A stretch of DNA of 64,000 bases, taken from NCBI RefSeq assembly GCF_000186865.1, contig NW_008705562.1:578981-642980 (forward strand), read 5' to 3'. The translations under genes were made by a program, and so were the position numbers. Source of the DNA: Aureococcus anophagefferens (taxonomy: Eukaryota; Sar; Pelagophyceae; Pelagomonadales; Pelagomonadaceae). The notes below the pieces were generated by a model that ran no database searches, was not told the DNA's origin, and was given only the letters and a program-made list of their open reading frames with translations. Below are positions 32,108 through 41,977 of this stretch, piece after piece; position 1 is the first letter of the stretch, and each line of letters begins with the position of its first letter.

Positions 32108-32506
32108 GGCGCGCGCCTGCGGGGGGGGTCGCCGTCAAGGCCGGCGCGCCGTCGGGGGGGGTGCTGTTGACGACCGGCGCGCGCGCGGCGGCGCGGCGGC
32201 ACCGGCGCGCGCCGCCCCCGGGAACAGCTCGTGTGCGCCGACGCCGGAGACGCACGGCGGGGTGCGCGGCTCGAAGCGCGCGCTCCGGCAGCCGGTCACA
32301 AGGGGCGCTCCGGCGGGTCCGACGGACGGCGCGCGCAGAGGTGAGGCAGGGCCGAAGTCGCGGCCGCGGGCAAGGAGCGCAGCACAGATGCGAGCACTAG
32401 GCCGGTGGTGAAGCCTACTTGCCTGCAAGTGCAGGCGTGTATAAATATCTTGTATAAATGCAGCCCACGATGGACGCGCCCACCAAAACGCACGAGCCGT
32501 GACGCG
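32108..32506. promoter_or_regulatory. Bidirectional upstream region with TATA-like boxes
   Basis: 399 bp between divergent starts. TATAAATA at 32440-32447 and TATAAA at 32453-32458 lie 50-67 bp before the plus-strand ATG. A perfect 7-bp inverted repeat GCCTGCA-AG-TGCAGGC (32421-32436) precedes them. AT-rich boxes stand out in this GC-rich DNA. Confidence 0.55.
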
Positions 32507-33534
32507 ATGCTTCGCCTGCTCGCGCTCCTGGGCGCCGCCGCGGCATCCGCGACGCGCGCGGAGCGCATCGCGGCCGTCGCCGCGAACCTGAGGCGCTCCG
32601 AGTTCGGCGCGCGCTTCGCCGCCGAGGCGCCGCGGCGCGCGCGCGCCACGGAGGCCTACGCGCGGACGCTGGCCGGCTGCGGGCGGCTCCGGGGCAACGT
32701 GTCGCTCTGGGTCGTCTACCACGCGACGGCGCGGCTGCGGGAGGGCGCGCTCGGCGACCCGCGCGCGACGCACGCGGTCGGGGTGCGCGCCGCGGGCCCC
32801 GCCGTCGCGTCGCCCTGCGACTTCGACGCCGGCGCCTTCAGCGAGCTGTTGGCCCCGGACTCGTTCCACCAGACGCTCATGTCCGAGCACTCGGCGCTCA
32901 TCCTCCTGGGCCTCGCCGCGCCCGCGCTCGCCGGCGCGGGCCACCGCCTCGGCACGTGCTCGTGGAAGGCCGCGCTCAAGGGCCGGCCGCCGCCCTGCGA
33001 GCTGCTCCGGGGTTTGGCCGGCGCCGGCCCGCGGACGGTCACGTACTGGGGCCCCGACGCCGGCCCCGCGGGCACGGGCCTCGCGCGGCACCAGGCCTTC
33101 GTCGCGCGGAAGCAGCCCGGCGGCGAGAACCTGATGGGCGCGACGATCGGAAGCTTCTTTGTCCGCGTGGCTCGACGGCGCGCGGCCGCGGACCACGGCG
33201 TCCAACGCCTCGGCCGCGGCCTGCCCGGGCGACCTACGGCGACCTCCACGGCCAGGGCGTTCTAGCGAAGGTCGACGTCGATGCCAACTGCCGCTACTGC
33301 CGCGCGGGCTACTGGACGAACTGGCACCGGTGCCGCGTCGGCTGCCACCGGTGCTGGTCCTACGTCCTCGAGCAGCTGAACGTCATCTTCTTCCGCGCGT
33401 TGTCGGACCTGCGCTACGTCCACGACGACGCGCGCTGCGGCGCGCCCGCGGCGCTCGCGCCGCCGCGCGTCGCCGGCCGCGGCGACTTCGACGTCGCCTT
33501 CCTGCGGGACGTGTACGCCGCGGCCTTTGGCTAA
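32507..33534 (+). CDS. Secreted Cys-rich protein of unknown family
   Basis: Exons 32507-33160 and 33271-33534 give 305 aa. It starts with a signal peptide (MLRLLALLGAAAASATRA). Mid-protein features are a SPCDFDAGAF segment and a hydrophobic helix (ALILLGLAAPALAGAG). The C-terminal exon has a compact Cys cluster, CRYCRAGYWTNWHRCRVGCHRCW. The intron (110 nt, GT-AG) was placed because it joins IGSFF to VDVDANCRYC in phase. No known domain is recognised; a secreted or surface role is inferred only from the signal peptide. Confidence 0.65.
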
Positions 33535-33565
33535 CACCAGGATATATACACGGACCCGCGACGCC

Positions 33566-34318
33566 CTAGAAGAGCCCGAAGAACTTCTTCTCGGGCGCGT
33601 TGATGTTCGCCTGGCTGCCGCGCTTCTGCAGCCGCTCGATCTCCTTCTTGCCGAGGGCGCCGGAGTCCCGCCACATCTGCTGGTCCGCGGAGATGCCGTT
33701 CTTCCGCGCGCGGCCCGCGACGCCGTCGCTGCCGGCCTCCTTGCCGCCGCCCGACCGCGCGCCGCGGCCCGTCCAGTCGACGGCGCCCGCGTCGCCGAAG
33801 ATGCCCACGTTCGGCTTCGCGTTGTTGTACTTGACGTCGAACCTGTTCGCCTTGAACTTCTGCGCCTTGCCGTCGTTGTAGGCCTTCATGCCGCCGAAGC
33901 CCGTCGTCTCCCAGCCCTTCTTCTTGCCGATGCCGAAGAAGGAGAACTTGTTCGTGATGTCCGAGTTGTCCCAGGAGCCGCCGCGCTGCATGTAGGGCAC
34001 GTCCTTGAGCGCGATCTCGCCCCGGCGGACCTTCTCGGGGTCCACGGGGAAGAGGTGCTGCGCCTCGCCCTTCTCCTTGGCGACGATGAACGACGCCATG
34101 GACCGCGACTGGAAGCCGCGCGCGCCGCCCGCGCCGAAGTTCTTCTTCTTCTTCTCGTCCGCCTCCTGCTTCTTGAGCTTCGCGTAGGCCTCCTTGCTCA
34201 TGCCGCTCGGCACGTAGGCGGACAGCGCCGTCGTCGACGCGACGGCGCGGGGCGCGGGCGGCGCGGCCAAAAAGGCCGACGCCGTGGAGAGCGCGAGAGC
34301 GATGATGATTGCGCGCAT
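33566..34318 (-). CDS. Plastid-targeted protein of unknown function
   Basis: 250 aa, single exon, ATG 34316-34318. The presequence MRAIIIALALSTASAFLAAPP contains the ASAF cleavage motif of stramenopile bipartite plastid targeting. The mature part has a charged helical region (KEAYAKLKKQEADEKKKK) and short Gly/Asp/Asn-rich blocks such as YMQRGGSWDNSDI and NVGIFGDAGAVDWTG. I do not recognise the family; it may be plastid-lineage specific. Confidence 0.75.
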   Translation of the reverse strand: MRAIIIALALSTASAFLAAPPAPRAVASTTALSAYVPSGMSKEAYAKLKKQEADEKKKKNFGAGGARGFQSRSMASFIVAKEKGEAQHLFPVDPEKVRRGEIALKDVPYMQRGGSWDNSDITNKFSFFGIGKKKGWETTGFGGMKAYNDGKAQKFKANRFDVKYNNAKPNVGIFGDAGAVDWTGRGARSGGGKEAGSDGVAGRARKNGISADQQMWRDSGALGKKEIERLQKRGSQANINAPEKKFFGLF

Positions 34319-34566
34319 GGCTCGCTGCAATGGATCGAATAGCGTGCACAGCTTGCGAGGTCGAGGCCGATGGAGGCAGCGGATCGTCGACCACGTGAGG
34401 TGGATGGCTTCGCTGAATGTGATGGTGAATCGATGTTGCCGCAGCCACGCCCGAGATATATCGGTTCTCGACGTTCGTGCACGTGGCCAACGTCCACACA
34501 CACACGAAACAGCACAAAAGGCAGCGACCAGACGACAGACCCACGAAATTCCCCCCCCCCGCGTTA

Positions 34567-35742
34567 CTACGGCGAATAGAAGCCCGGCGCGATCCGGGGG
34601 CTCGGCACCGTCGGGCTGCCCGCGAGGACCGGGTCCCGGGGCCCGCCGGCGTAGAGCGTCGAGCGGGGCGACGCCACGGGCGACAGGGAGCTGTCCCGGT
34701 CCTTGGCGCCGTCGACGTGGCGCCGCGCGTGCGACGGCGAGTCCGCGCCGCCTTCCACCAGAGCGCGCTCGCCGTGCTCGATGAAGTTGAGGTGGCGGAC
34801 GACGGCGAAGGCGTCGTGGGCGTCGACGACCTCGACGCGCACGGCGGCGGACTCGACGCGCGCGACGCCCGACGCGCCTCTGACGTCGAAGACGAACTCC
34901 GTCGTCGTCCGCGTGGGCGCGTCGCGCGACATGGCCTGCGTGAGGTGCCGCCAGCCGTCGCCGCCCGTCGCCGGGAGCCAGTGGAGCCGCAGCTCCCGCG
35001 CGCCCGCGCAGTAGACGACGACCTTGCGGAGCGCGATGCTCCGCCGGAACTGGAGCGAGATGAGCTGCGGGAAGAGGCCCGCGGACATCCAGAACGTGGA
35101 CATGTTGCGGTCGACGACGTGGCGCACGGGGTGGCGCGCGTCGTGGGACGACGCCCAGAGCTGCTTGATCTCGTGGCCGCTGACCTCGTCGTTCGCGGCC
35201 TCGCCGTAGTACGTGTCCACGGAGTCGTTGCTCCCGATGGACGTGTCGCTCGACACGTCGCTGTGCTTCCGCCGGCCGTGGACCTTGAGGTCGTGCTCGC
35301 CGCCGAAGATGACGGACGTGGACACGCCGCGCATCTTCGAGGACAGCGGCCGGACGTGCTGCTTGCTCTCGGGGATCGTCTTCATGATCTGGACGGACGG
35401 CTTCCGCGCGGACATGGGCCGCGCGGACCAGGGCCGCGCGCCCGGGCCCTTGCCCCGCTGGTGGCGGCTCGTGCCCTCGCCCGGCGCGCACCCGAGGCCG
35501 CCGGGGTCCTCGCCGCTCTCGCCCGTGAGCAGGTCGATCTCCGCCTCCAGCGGCTTCTTCAGAGCGTCGCTGTGCGCCGACGCGCAGAGGCGCTTCAGCT
35601 CCATGATCTCCAGGTCCTGGCGCTTCAGGTTCATCTCGTGCTTCATCGGCGGCAGGCTGTGGCCGCTGTCGAGCGTCAGCTCCACGCGCGAGAACGCCAT
35701 CGCCGGCGTCTTCTCGCGCGTCGGGCTCCGCGGCTCCGACAT
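34567..35742 (-). CDS. IFT25/HSPB11-like galactose-binding-fold protein
   Basis: 391 aa from ATG 35740-35742 (MSEPRSPTREK). Residues about 1-170 are disordered and charged. Residues about 185-320 match the discoidin/DOC1-like fold of IFT25: ASSHDARHPVRHVVDRNMSTFW, then AGLFPQLISLQFRRSIALRKVVVYC, and a closing VRVEVVDAHDAFAVVRHLNFIE strand. IFT25 is a peripheral IFT-B subunit partnered with IFT27. The long disordered extensions are unlike the short canonical IFT25, so this could be a different protein with the same domain. Confidence 0.65.
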   Translation of the reverse strand: MSEPRSPTREKTPAMAFSRVELTLDSGHSLPPMKHEMNLKRQDLEIMELKRLCASAHSDALKKPLEAEIDLLTGESGEDPGGLGCAPGEGTSRHQRGKGPGARPWSARPMSARKPSVQIMKTIPESKQHVRPLSSKMRGVSTSVIFGGEHDLKVHGRRKHSDVSSDTSIGSNDSVDTYYGEAANDEVSGHEIKQLWASSHDARHPVRHVVDRNMSTFWMSAGLFPQLISLQFRRSIALRKVVVYCAGARELRLHWLPATGGDGWRHLTQAMSRDAPTRTTTEFVFDVRGASGVARVESAAVRVEVVDAHDAFAVVRHLNFIEHGERALVEGGADSPSHARRHVDGAKDRDSSLSPVASPRSTLYAGGPRDPVLAGSPTVPSPRIAPGFYSP

Positions 35743-36343
35743 GCGTTGACCGCCGGGCGCCGCGGCGGCGGCGGCGCGCGCTAACGGTGGATGGGGTGCT
35801 GGAGGCCGCGCATGGGCGCGCGCATCGGGGGTAATGGCGGCATTACGAGCGGGCTGCCAAGTACCCGCCGCTTTAGAGCTTTCAACATTGGCCTGCGAGG
35901 CTGAAGAAGACGATGGAGCCCCGAACATCGACGGAAGCACCAAGGGCAGTCCACGATAACAATCCTCGACCCAGGGCCGGTTTGGCAGACCGCAAGGTAA
36001 ATGTTGGCTGGCTGGCTGGCTCGGTCGCTGGCAGCCACCCATTTCTTCAATGTAGACGTTGCATGTGCAAATCTTGCGATTTTCGCGCGGGAATCATGTC
36101 AAAATCTAATTAGGCGCCCGGAGTGGCCCGCCGGGGGTGACGGAAGCGCGAGCGCCGACGCGCGTGGCCGGCGGCCAGCCGGTCGCCGCAGCCGCCCCAG
36201 GACGGCGCGGCGCGCCGTAGGCGCGCGTTGTAGAGGTTGTAGCGAGGGGTCGTTTCGTGGACTGGACGTCCCTGGCTGGCTGGCTGGGTCGGCCCTGGGC
36301 GGCTGGCTGCGGTCTTGGCCTGCCCTTGGAAGCACGCACATGA
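35743..36343. promoter_or_regulatory. Bidirectional upstream region with GGCT microsatellites
   Basis: 601 bp between divergent starts. GGCT runs occur at about 36005-36024 and 36271-36286. No convincing gene is seen. Confidence 0.5.
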
Positions 36344-37300
36344 ATGGAGCCGCCGGCCGCTGGAGCGCGACCGTCGATGGACGACCTGCCGGCGGTCGTC
36401 CTTGCGACCACGCTGGCCTTCATCGACGGGCGCGGCCGCTCGCGGGCGGCCATCGTCGGCAAAGACTTCCTGCAGGCGGCCGTCGCCGGCAGCCCGGCGA
36501 AGACGTGGCGCGGCGCGCTGCGCCGCGCGGCGGCCCTGGACCGCGCGTATCGCTGGGACCAATTCGGCGCGGGCATGGAGCTCGCGGCCGGCGGCGGCTG
36601 GCTGCGCGTGTGGTCCGGAACGCTAAGGTTCGACGAACCGGAATACCATGGGTTGCTCGCTTCTTTCCGAGTGCCGACAAACCCCTGGGGTGAGCGCTCC
36701 CCGCGCTTCGCGCTTTATCGCGAGGTCTCGACGTGGGACGCCGACGAGGAATTCTCGACGCGTTTTCCAGAGGAACTCCTTTTCGGCTCGAGCCAATATA
36801 CCTATCTACGGAAGGAACATCGGCACGTCAAGATGGAGCCTTGCCTCCTGCTCAACGAGCCCACGGAAGATCAAATCGCGGTCGCCGGCCACGCGAACTT
36901 CTTCGGCCCGGCCCAGCGCTGGTGCGACCTCGCGAAGCTCCTCGATAAACTGGAGGAGCGCAGAGACGTCATGCCCTTCTCCAGAGAGTTCGGCTCTGGC
37001 ACATCAAACACGGCCGTGGCCATCATGCCCTACAGCCGCCTCGATTCGATGTCTCGGGCTGGACTGGTCTCTGGACTGAGCCTCCCGGAGGACGCGCGGT
37101 CTGTCTACATGGGCGGCCACGGGACGACGCAGACCGTCGCCGCGGTCATCGTCCGCCTCCGCCCCTTTGAAGAACGGCGCTTAGCATCGTCTCAGCGCCG
37201 TCATCGTCCGCCCGCGGTGAGGTTCGCGACGGCCCGCGTCACGCCGGCCTTGAAGGGCGGGAACGCGTCGACGTCGCCTCCGCCTCCGTCCGCCCTTTGA
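36344..37300 (+). CDS. Uncharacterised 318-aa protein
   Basis: Single exon. The N-terminus has an F-box-like helical look (LPAVVLATTLAFIDGRGRSRAAIVGKDFLQAA), followed by a mixed alpha/beta body (LRVWSGTLRFDEPEYHG, FSTRFPEELLFGSSQY). There is no signal peptide or known motif. The last 50 residues are low complexity, and the 3' end contains short direct repeats (CCTTTGAAGAACG at 37164-37176 and 37294-37306), so the C-terminus may have been extended by duplication. Confidence 0.5.
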   Translation: MEPPAAGARPSMDDLPAVVLATTLAFIDGRGRSRAAIVGKDFLQAAVAGSPAKTWRGALRRAAALDRAYRWDQFGAGMELAAGGGWLRVWSGTLRFDEPEYHGLLASFRVPTNPWGERSPRFALYREVSTWDADEEFSTRFPEELLFGSSQYTYLRKEHRHVKMEPCLLLNEPTEDQIAVAGHANFFGPAQRWCDLAKLLDKLEERRDVMPFSREFGSGTSNTAVAIMPYSRLDSMSRAGLVSGLSLPEDARSVYMGGHGTTQTVAAVIVRLRPFEERRLASSQRRHRPPAVRFATARVTPALKGGNASTSPPPPSAL

Positions 37301-37350
37301 AGAACGTACGGGCGTACTACGTTGCCAGAACTGAACAAGAAGCAAGGTCA

Positions 37351-38379
37351 TTACGTCTTCTTCTTCTTCGGCACGGGCGCCGCCTGTTTTCCCGCGCACG
37401 CGTGGAGGTTGAAGCCCTTGTGCTTCGCGTAGCCCTCGACGACGGCGACGCCGCAGAGGGACTTGTAGACCTCGACGAGGATCGTCACGTCGGGGGTTTT
37501 CAGGTCCACGGGGTGGTGGGGCGGGACGAGCTTCGCCAGCGCGCGGATCGCGATGTCCTTGGGGAAGCTGTCCGCGTTGCGCCGCTTGAGCTGGATCGCG
37601 TAGGACCGCGGCGGCGCCGTCCCCGGGTCCGCCGGCGCCTCGTCGGCGGCCTTCTTCGCCGCCTTGGCGACGGGGTCGTCGTCGTCGTCCGCGTCGCCGG
37701 CGGGCGCCGCGCCGCCGGCCGCGCGCCGCGCCTCCTCCGCCTCCAGGAGCGTCGCGCCCGCCGGAGCGCCGAGGCCCCCGAACGCCTCCGAGATCAGCGG
37801 CGCGGCGCCCTCGACGCAGGCCGCGAGGTCCGCGAAGCCCACGGTCTGCAGCGGCATGACGCGCACCATGAATTTCGACCCCGCGGCGGCGGACGTCGGC
37901 GCGCCGGCGGCGTCCTCGGCTAGAAGCGTGGCGAGGCGAACGACGTCGACGCGCTTGTCGACCGTCGCGTAGAGCAGGCCCTGGGACCCGAGATCGTGCA
38001 GGACGATCTTCGCGCCCTTCCTGCTCGACGCCGCCTCGGCCGCGAGCGCGTCGGCCAGCGAGCCGCCGGGCGCCGCCGCCGCGGCCGCGGCGAACGCCTC
38101 GGGCGCGACGCGCTCCGCGTACTCCTGCAGCAGCTCAAAGGCCTCGGACGCCGCCTTGCGCTCCTGGCGCGTCGGGCACGTGAACAGCAGCGCCTGGCGG
38201 CCGCGCAGGTCCCGCAGCTGGTTCACGCGCCGCAGGACGTTGGTGTTGTCCTTCTTGGGCTTCTTCGGCGCCGGCGCCGGCGCGGCCTCGGCGGCGGCGC
38301 GCTTCTTCTCGGGCGCCGGCGCCGGCGCCGCCGTCGTCGCCGTCTTTTTCCTCCCGAAAATCTTGCGGAAGAGGTCCAT
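37351..38379 (-). CDS. THUMPD1 / TAN1-like tRNA acetylation adaptor
   Basis: 342 aa from ATG 38377-38379. After a basic N-terminus there is LLFTCPTRQERKAASEAFELLQEYAERV, a family hallmark. The THUMP core follows (VRVMPLQTVGFADL, SYAIQLKRRNADSFPKDIAIRALAKLV, HHPVDLKTPDVTILVEVYKSLCGVAVVEGY). TAN1/THUMPD1 binds tRNA and guides the acetyltransferase that makes N4-acetylcytidine at position 12. A poly-Ala region and an acidic DDDDD patch are insertions relative to other family members. Confidence 0.88.
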   Translation of the reverse strand: MDLFRKIFGRKKTATTAAPAPAPEKKRAAAEAAPAPAPKKPKKDNTNVLRRVNQLRDLRGRQALLFTCPTRQERKAASEAFELLQEYAERVAPEAFAAAAAAAPGGSLADALAAEAASSRKGAKIVLHDLGSQGLLYATVDKRVDVVRLATLLAEDAAGAPTSAAAGSKFMVRVMPLQTVGFADLAACVEGAAPLISEAFGGLGAPAGATLLEAEEARRAAGGAAPAGDADDDDDPVAKAAKKAADEAPADPGTAPPRSYAIQLKRRNADSFPKDIAIRALAKLVPPHHPVDLKTPDVTILVEVYKSLCGVAVVEGYAKHKGFNLHACAGKQAAPVPKKKKT

Positions 38380-38555
38380 GATATCGGCTGCGGATGCTAC
38401 GAGTGCTTTACAGAGAGCCCATGCTATAATCGCTGCTTCAGCGTTGGCTGCAATGACGTTCAAGGAGAGCGCACGATGGTGATTCGGAGGTGAACGACAT
38501 GGTGCTAGTGTGACGAAGTAAGAGCACGCCAGGCTGCCCCGAAACCGCGACGGCA

Positions 38556-40220
38556 ATGGTCCTGCCCGCGCTCGTCGACGAGGACGCGACGCGCGTCGTC
38601 TTGGCGTTCCTGGACCGCGCGGCGCTGGGCCGCTTCGCCGCGACGTCCGAGGCCGCCGACGCGCTCGTCGACGACGCCCCCTGGGAGGCGCTCTACCTCG
38701 ACGACGTCGGGCGCCCGCGCGCGGCGGCGACGCGCGCGCGGCCGCCGGCGTGGTGGCGGCGCAAGACCCGCGTGTGGCGCGCGCTGTCGCGCGGGCTCGC
38801 GCTGCGGCGCGTCCGGCCCGGCGCGTACCTGCCCCTGGGCCTCGGCGGCCTCGCGGCCGCGCCGCTCGGCGACGGCGTCGTCCTCCAGGGCGGCGCCGCG
38901 CGCGGCTTCCTCTTCTCGGACCGGTGCTGGTTCTGGGCCGGCGGCAAAATCCGGGAGCAGGCCGGCTACTGCCCGCGCGGCGCCGCGACGGACGGCGCGG
39001 GCCGGTCCGCGCCCAGGGCAGCAAAAGAGAGCGAAATTCCCAACTTCAAAGGCTCCTATCTCGGCCGTTTTCCACTCGGTTTGGCTGACTTTTGGACGAG
39101 CGATCATCTCTTGGAACGGTCTCGAAGCGTGGATGCTTTTTCAGGAACGCTCGCGCGCGGAACACTCAAGTTGAAGCGAACTTGAATATCTCTTTTCCTG
39201 CCCAGGTCCGCGCGCGCGCCGCGGTGGCAGCACACGGCCGTCAACGCCGGCGGCGCGGCCTGGTTCTTCGGCGGCGAGGTCGACGACGCGCGCGAGCCCT
39301 TCCCGCGCTGGGACTGCGACGCGTCCCTGTTCCGCGTGACGCTCGAGCGCGGCGCGACGGTGTGCGCGCGCGTCGTCGCGTCGGGCGACGCCGTCGCCGG
39401 GTCGAGCGGCCACTCCTGCGTCGCCGACGAGGCGCGAAAACGCCTCGTCTTCTTCGGCGGCCGCGTCGGCCCCGGCGGCGCGTGCACGGCGGACGTGCGC
39501 CACTTCGACTACGAGCGCCTCGCGTGGCGCGGCGCCGTGCCCGTCGACGGGCGGCCGCCGGCGCCGCGGTGGTGCCACGCCTGCGCGGCGCTCGGGTCCG
39601 GCGGGTCCTTCGTCGTCGCCGGCGGCTGGAGCAACCCCACCGCCGCGCGCTTCTACTTCGACGACTGCCACGTCCTCGAGGGCGGCGCCTGGAGCGAACT
39701 GGGCGCGGACGTCGTGCGGCCCCCGAAGCGCACGCAGGCCTGCTGCTGGCACATCCCCGCGGCGGCCTCGCGCGGCTACGTCCTGCTCTTCGGCGGCGCC
39801 GCCGCCGAGCCGGGGTGGGAGGTCGACCCGCGCCCCGACCCGTCCGGCCGGCGGCGGCGCCCGAGGCCCGTCGAGGACCGCGACGACGCCTGGGTCCTCG
39901 ACGTCGACACGGGCTGCTGGCGCCGCGCGGTCCTCGGCGGCGCCGCGCGCGGCGGCGGCGGCTGCGGCGCGACGGTCACGACCGCCGGAGGATCCAGGCT
40001 CCTCTTCGGCGGGAAGCGCGAGGTGCCCGACGCCTGCCCCGAGTTCCTCGACCAGATCTCCGAGCTCCGCGTCACCGGCCGCGAGCTCCACGCGTGCCTG
40101 CCGTCGCTCGGCGACCTCGACGAGGCGCCCGTCGACGACGACCCCGACGGGTTCGACTCCGACGACTCGGCGACCTGGGGCGGGCTCCCGGGCGGCTACG
40201 GGCGCGAGGTCTTTTTGTAA
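38556..40220 (+). CDS. F-box / Kelch-repeat protein
   Basis: Exons 38556-39004 and 39206-40220 give 487 aa. The N-terminus is F-box-like (LPALVDEDATRVVLAFLDRAALGRFAATSEAADALV). Exon 2 has Kelch blades: AWFFGGEVDD, RLVFFGGRVGPGG, SFVVAGGWSNPT, YVLLFGGAAAEPGW, SRLLFGGKREVPD. Such proteins act as substrate receptors of SCF ubiquitin ligases; the target is unknown. The introner at the junction removes cleanly to give Gly-Arg-Ser-Ala-Arg. Confidence 0.8.
39005..39205 (+). mobile_element. Introner, subfamily B, as a GT-AG intron
   Basis: Element about 39013-39205 with ends CAGGGCAGCAAAAGAGA and complementary TCTCTTTTCCTGCCCAG. The exact 8-bp direct repeat GTCCGCGC is at 39005-39012 and 39206-39213. 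The first repeat supplies GT and the element's end supplies CCCAG. The right inverted repeat doubles as a pyrimidine tract plus acceptor. Confidence 0.9.
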
Positions 40221-40230
40221 AAAAACGCGG

Positions 40231-40253
40231 CATCTTGAAGTTCGCAATCCGAA
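40231..40253. repeat. Dispersed 23-bp repeat, copy 2
   Basis: Reverse complement of 22406-22428, lying 11 bp after the stop of the F-box/Kelch gene. Confidence 0.7.
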
Positions 40254-40379
40254 CTTCTGAGTCCCGTCAAAGTTGCACGGCTCGGTCGCCGCAGCGCGAT
40301 GATGGCTTCCATGATCCGCTGGGCTGCCGCCTGCGCGCTGCTCGCGGCGACTAGTGCGCTTGGGTTTATTCATCACATC

Positions 40380-41177
40380 TCACGCCCACTCGCTCCCCGG
40401 CATGGCGACCGGCGGCTGCGCGTCGGGCTCGCGAAACTCGCAGGGCACGACGTACGCGTCGAAGGGGAACTCGAGGGTGTTCTTGTTGATGATCCGGAGC
40501 GAGTGCGGCGGTCCCGGCGTCTTCATGATGGTGTAGAAGGGGTGCTTGTACCCGTCCGACGCGTAGAGGTTGATCTCCTGGTTGTCGTCGTTCGGCCCGG
40601 AGGTGATTTCGATCATCGCCTTCATGTTGCGCTTGCCCATGTCCTCCGTCTTGAGCAGGATCGCGATGGCTTCCACCTCCGGCCCGAACGTCCAATCCGC
40701 GATCTTGCCGCCCTGGATGAGCTTGGGTTCCGCGCCGGCGACGCCGGCCTGCTCGGACGCGCGGCCGACGCCGGCGTTGACGACGCTGGCCTCGAGCGGG
40801 AAGTTGTGCGTGCGGTCGTTGTGTACGGAGAGCGTCTTCGGGTGCTTCGGCGTCTCGATGATGGTCTGGAAGGGCGTGCCGACGCCGTCCTCGCAGTAGA
40901 CCGTGAATTTCGTCGGCACGTACGCCGGCGTGTGCCACAGCTCGACGCTGGCTTCGAGCGGGCGGCCGTTCGTGCTGCAGAGCGACAGCTGCACGCGCTC
41001 GGTGCTCGTCTCCGCGAGGTCCCAAGTCTTGAGCGTGTCGCCCTCGATTCTCACGGTGTCGCCAGCGACGAGCGACGAGATGCCGTAGCGCGGGATGCGA
41101 CCGCGGAATGCATCGGCGGAGCGGCCGCTGATGGAGAATGCGCTGGCGGTGCCGATGAGGATGGCGGCGAGCTTCAT
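40380..41177 (-). CDS. Two-repeat protein with plastid-type presequence
   Basis: 265 aa from ATG 41175-41177. The presequence MKLAAILIGTASAFSISG has the ASAF motif. Two related units follow, each with a strand pattern VQLSL/MIEI, then VELWHTPAY or INLYASDGY, PFQTIIETP or PFYTIMKTP, and a closing FPLEASV or FPFDAYV. The internal duplication suggests a beta-sandwich pair. I do not recognise the family. Plastid targeting is inferred from the presequence. Confidence 0.7.
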   Translation of the reverse strand: MKLAAILIGTASAFSISGRSADAFRGRIPRYGISSLVAGDTVRIEGDTLKTWDLAETSTERVQLSLCSTNGRPLEASVELWHTPAYVPTKFTVYCEDGVGTPFQTIIETPKHPKTLSVHNDRTHNFPLEASVVNAGVGRASEQAGVAGAEPKLIQGGKIADWTFGPEVEAIAILLKTEDMGKRNMKAMIEITSGPNDDNQEINLYASDGYKHPFYTIMKTPGPPHSLRIINKNTLEFPFDAYVVPCEFREPDAQPPVAMPGSEWA

Positions 41178-41977
41178 GGCGGAGGAGATTGTCGGCTGAG
41201 CGGTACGAAGCGGTGAGTGCGTGCAGGTACGAAGCGGTGAGTGTGCAGGCCGGTCTCAGATCATGCGCTCTGCAGCCGAGGTCTGTAGCTGTCTGTGAAA
41301 CTTCAATCAGGCCTTCAAGCAAACGCGTGCGCGCGTCACTGTCGGCCTACGCGCCAGCGCCGCGCTGAGGCAGCCCGATGCGCACGGCGCGCAGCAGCTA
41401 TGAGGGCACTCCGAAGCCCCTACGCGCTGAGCGCAGCGCCAGCGCGACAGAGGAGCCGGCGTCGCCATACGTGCGGGCAGTCGAGAGCCTGGAGGCGGTG
41501 GCAGACGTGGTCGCGCAGCAGTGGCGCTGGTGCACCCGCCAGCGGGTCGAGCGGCGCGCGGCGGCAGCTGCGATGCTCGCCGCGGCTGCGCATCTCCATC
41601 CTCGAGGTCCTACCCCCGGCGGCTCGACTCAGCCTCGGGACGAAGATCGAGTCCTAGCCCAGCTTTCAAGCTATGCGCAGCGTCTTTTTCGCTCCCGGGG
41701 AGAGAGTAAACGGGGTCGATTACGAGTCATCGGTCGTCGCAGTGACTCGCCGCGGGCGTGGCACGTTGCGCGGGCGAAAACGCGGTCCCGGGAGCCGCTC
41801 CGGCGCTCCGGCGGCCTCGTTTTCGCCGCAGCATCTGCGCGCCCCGCCGCGGCGGTCGCGCTCCCCGCGATGGTCCTCGGACCCGCGGCGGACGGCGACC
41901 GATGAGATGACGAGGGCGCGCGCGCCCGCCGCTCGCGACGGCGCCGCCCGAGCCGCGCCGCGCCGCAGGTCTCCGCC
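41178..41977. promoter_or_regulatory. Bidirectional upstream region
   Basis: 800 bp between the divergent starts of the two-repeat protein and the light-harvesting gene. Several overlapping frames are open, but none resembles a protein. A short tandem-like repeat (GTACGAAGCGGTGAGTG) occurs at about 41203-41245. Confidence 0.5.

Noticed and set aside
41295..41905. Open frames between the two-repeat protein and the light-harvesting gene
   Set aside because: Arg/Ala/Ser-rich, overlapping in several frames, no conserved motif; treated as promoter DNA.
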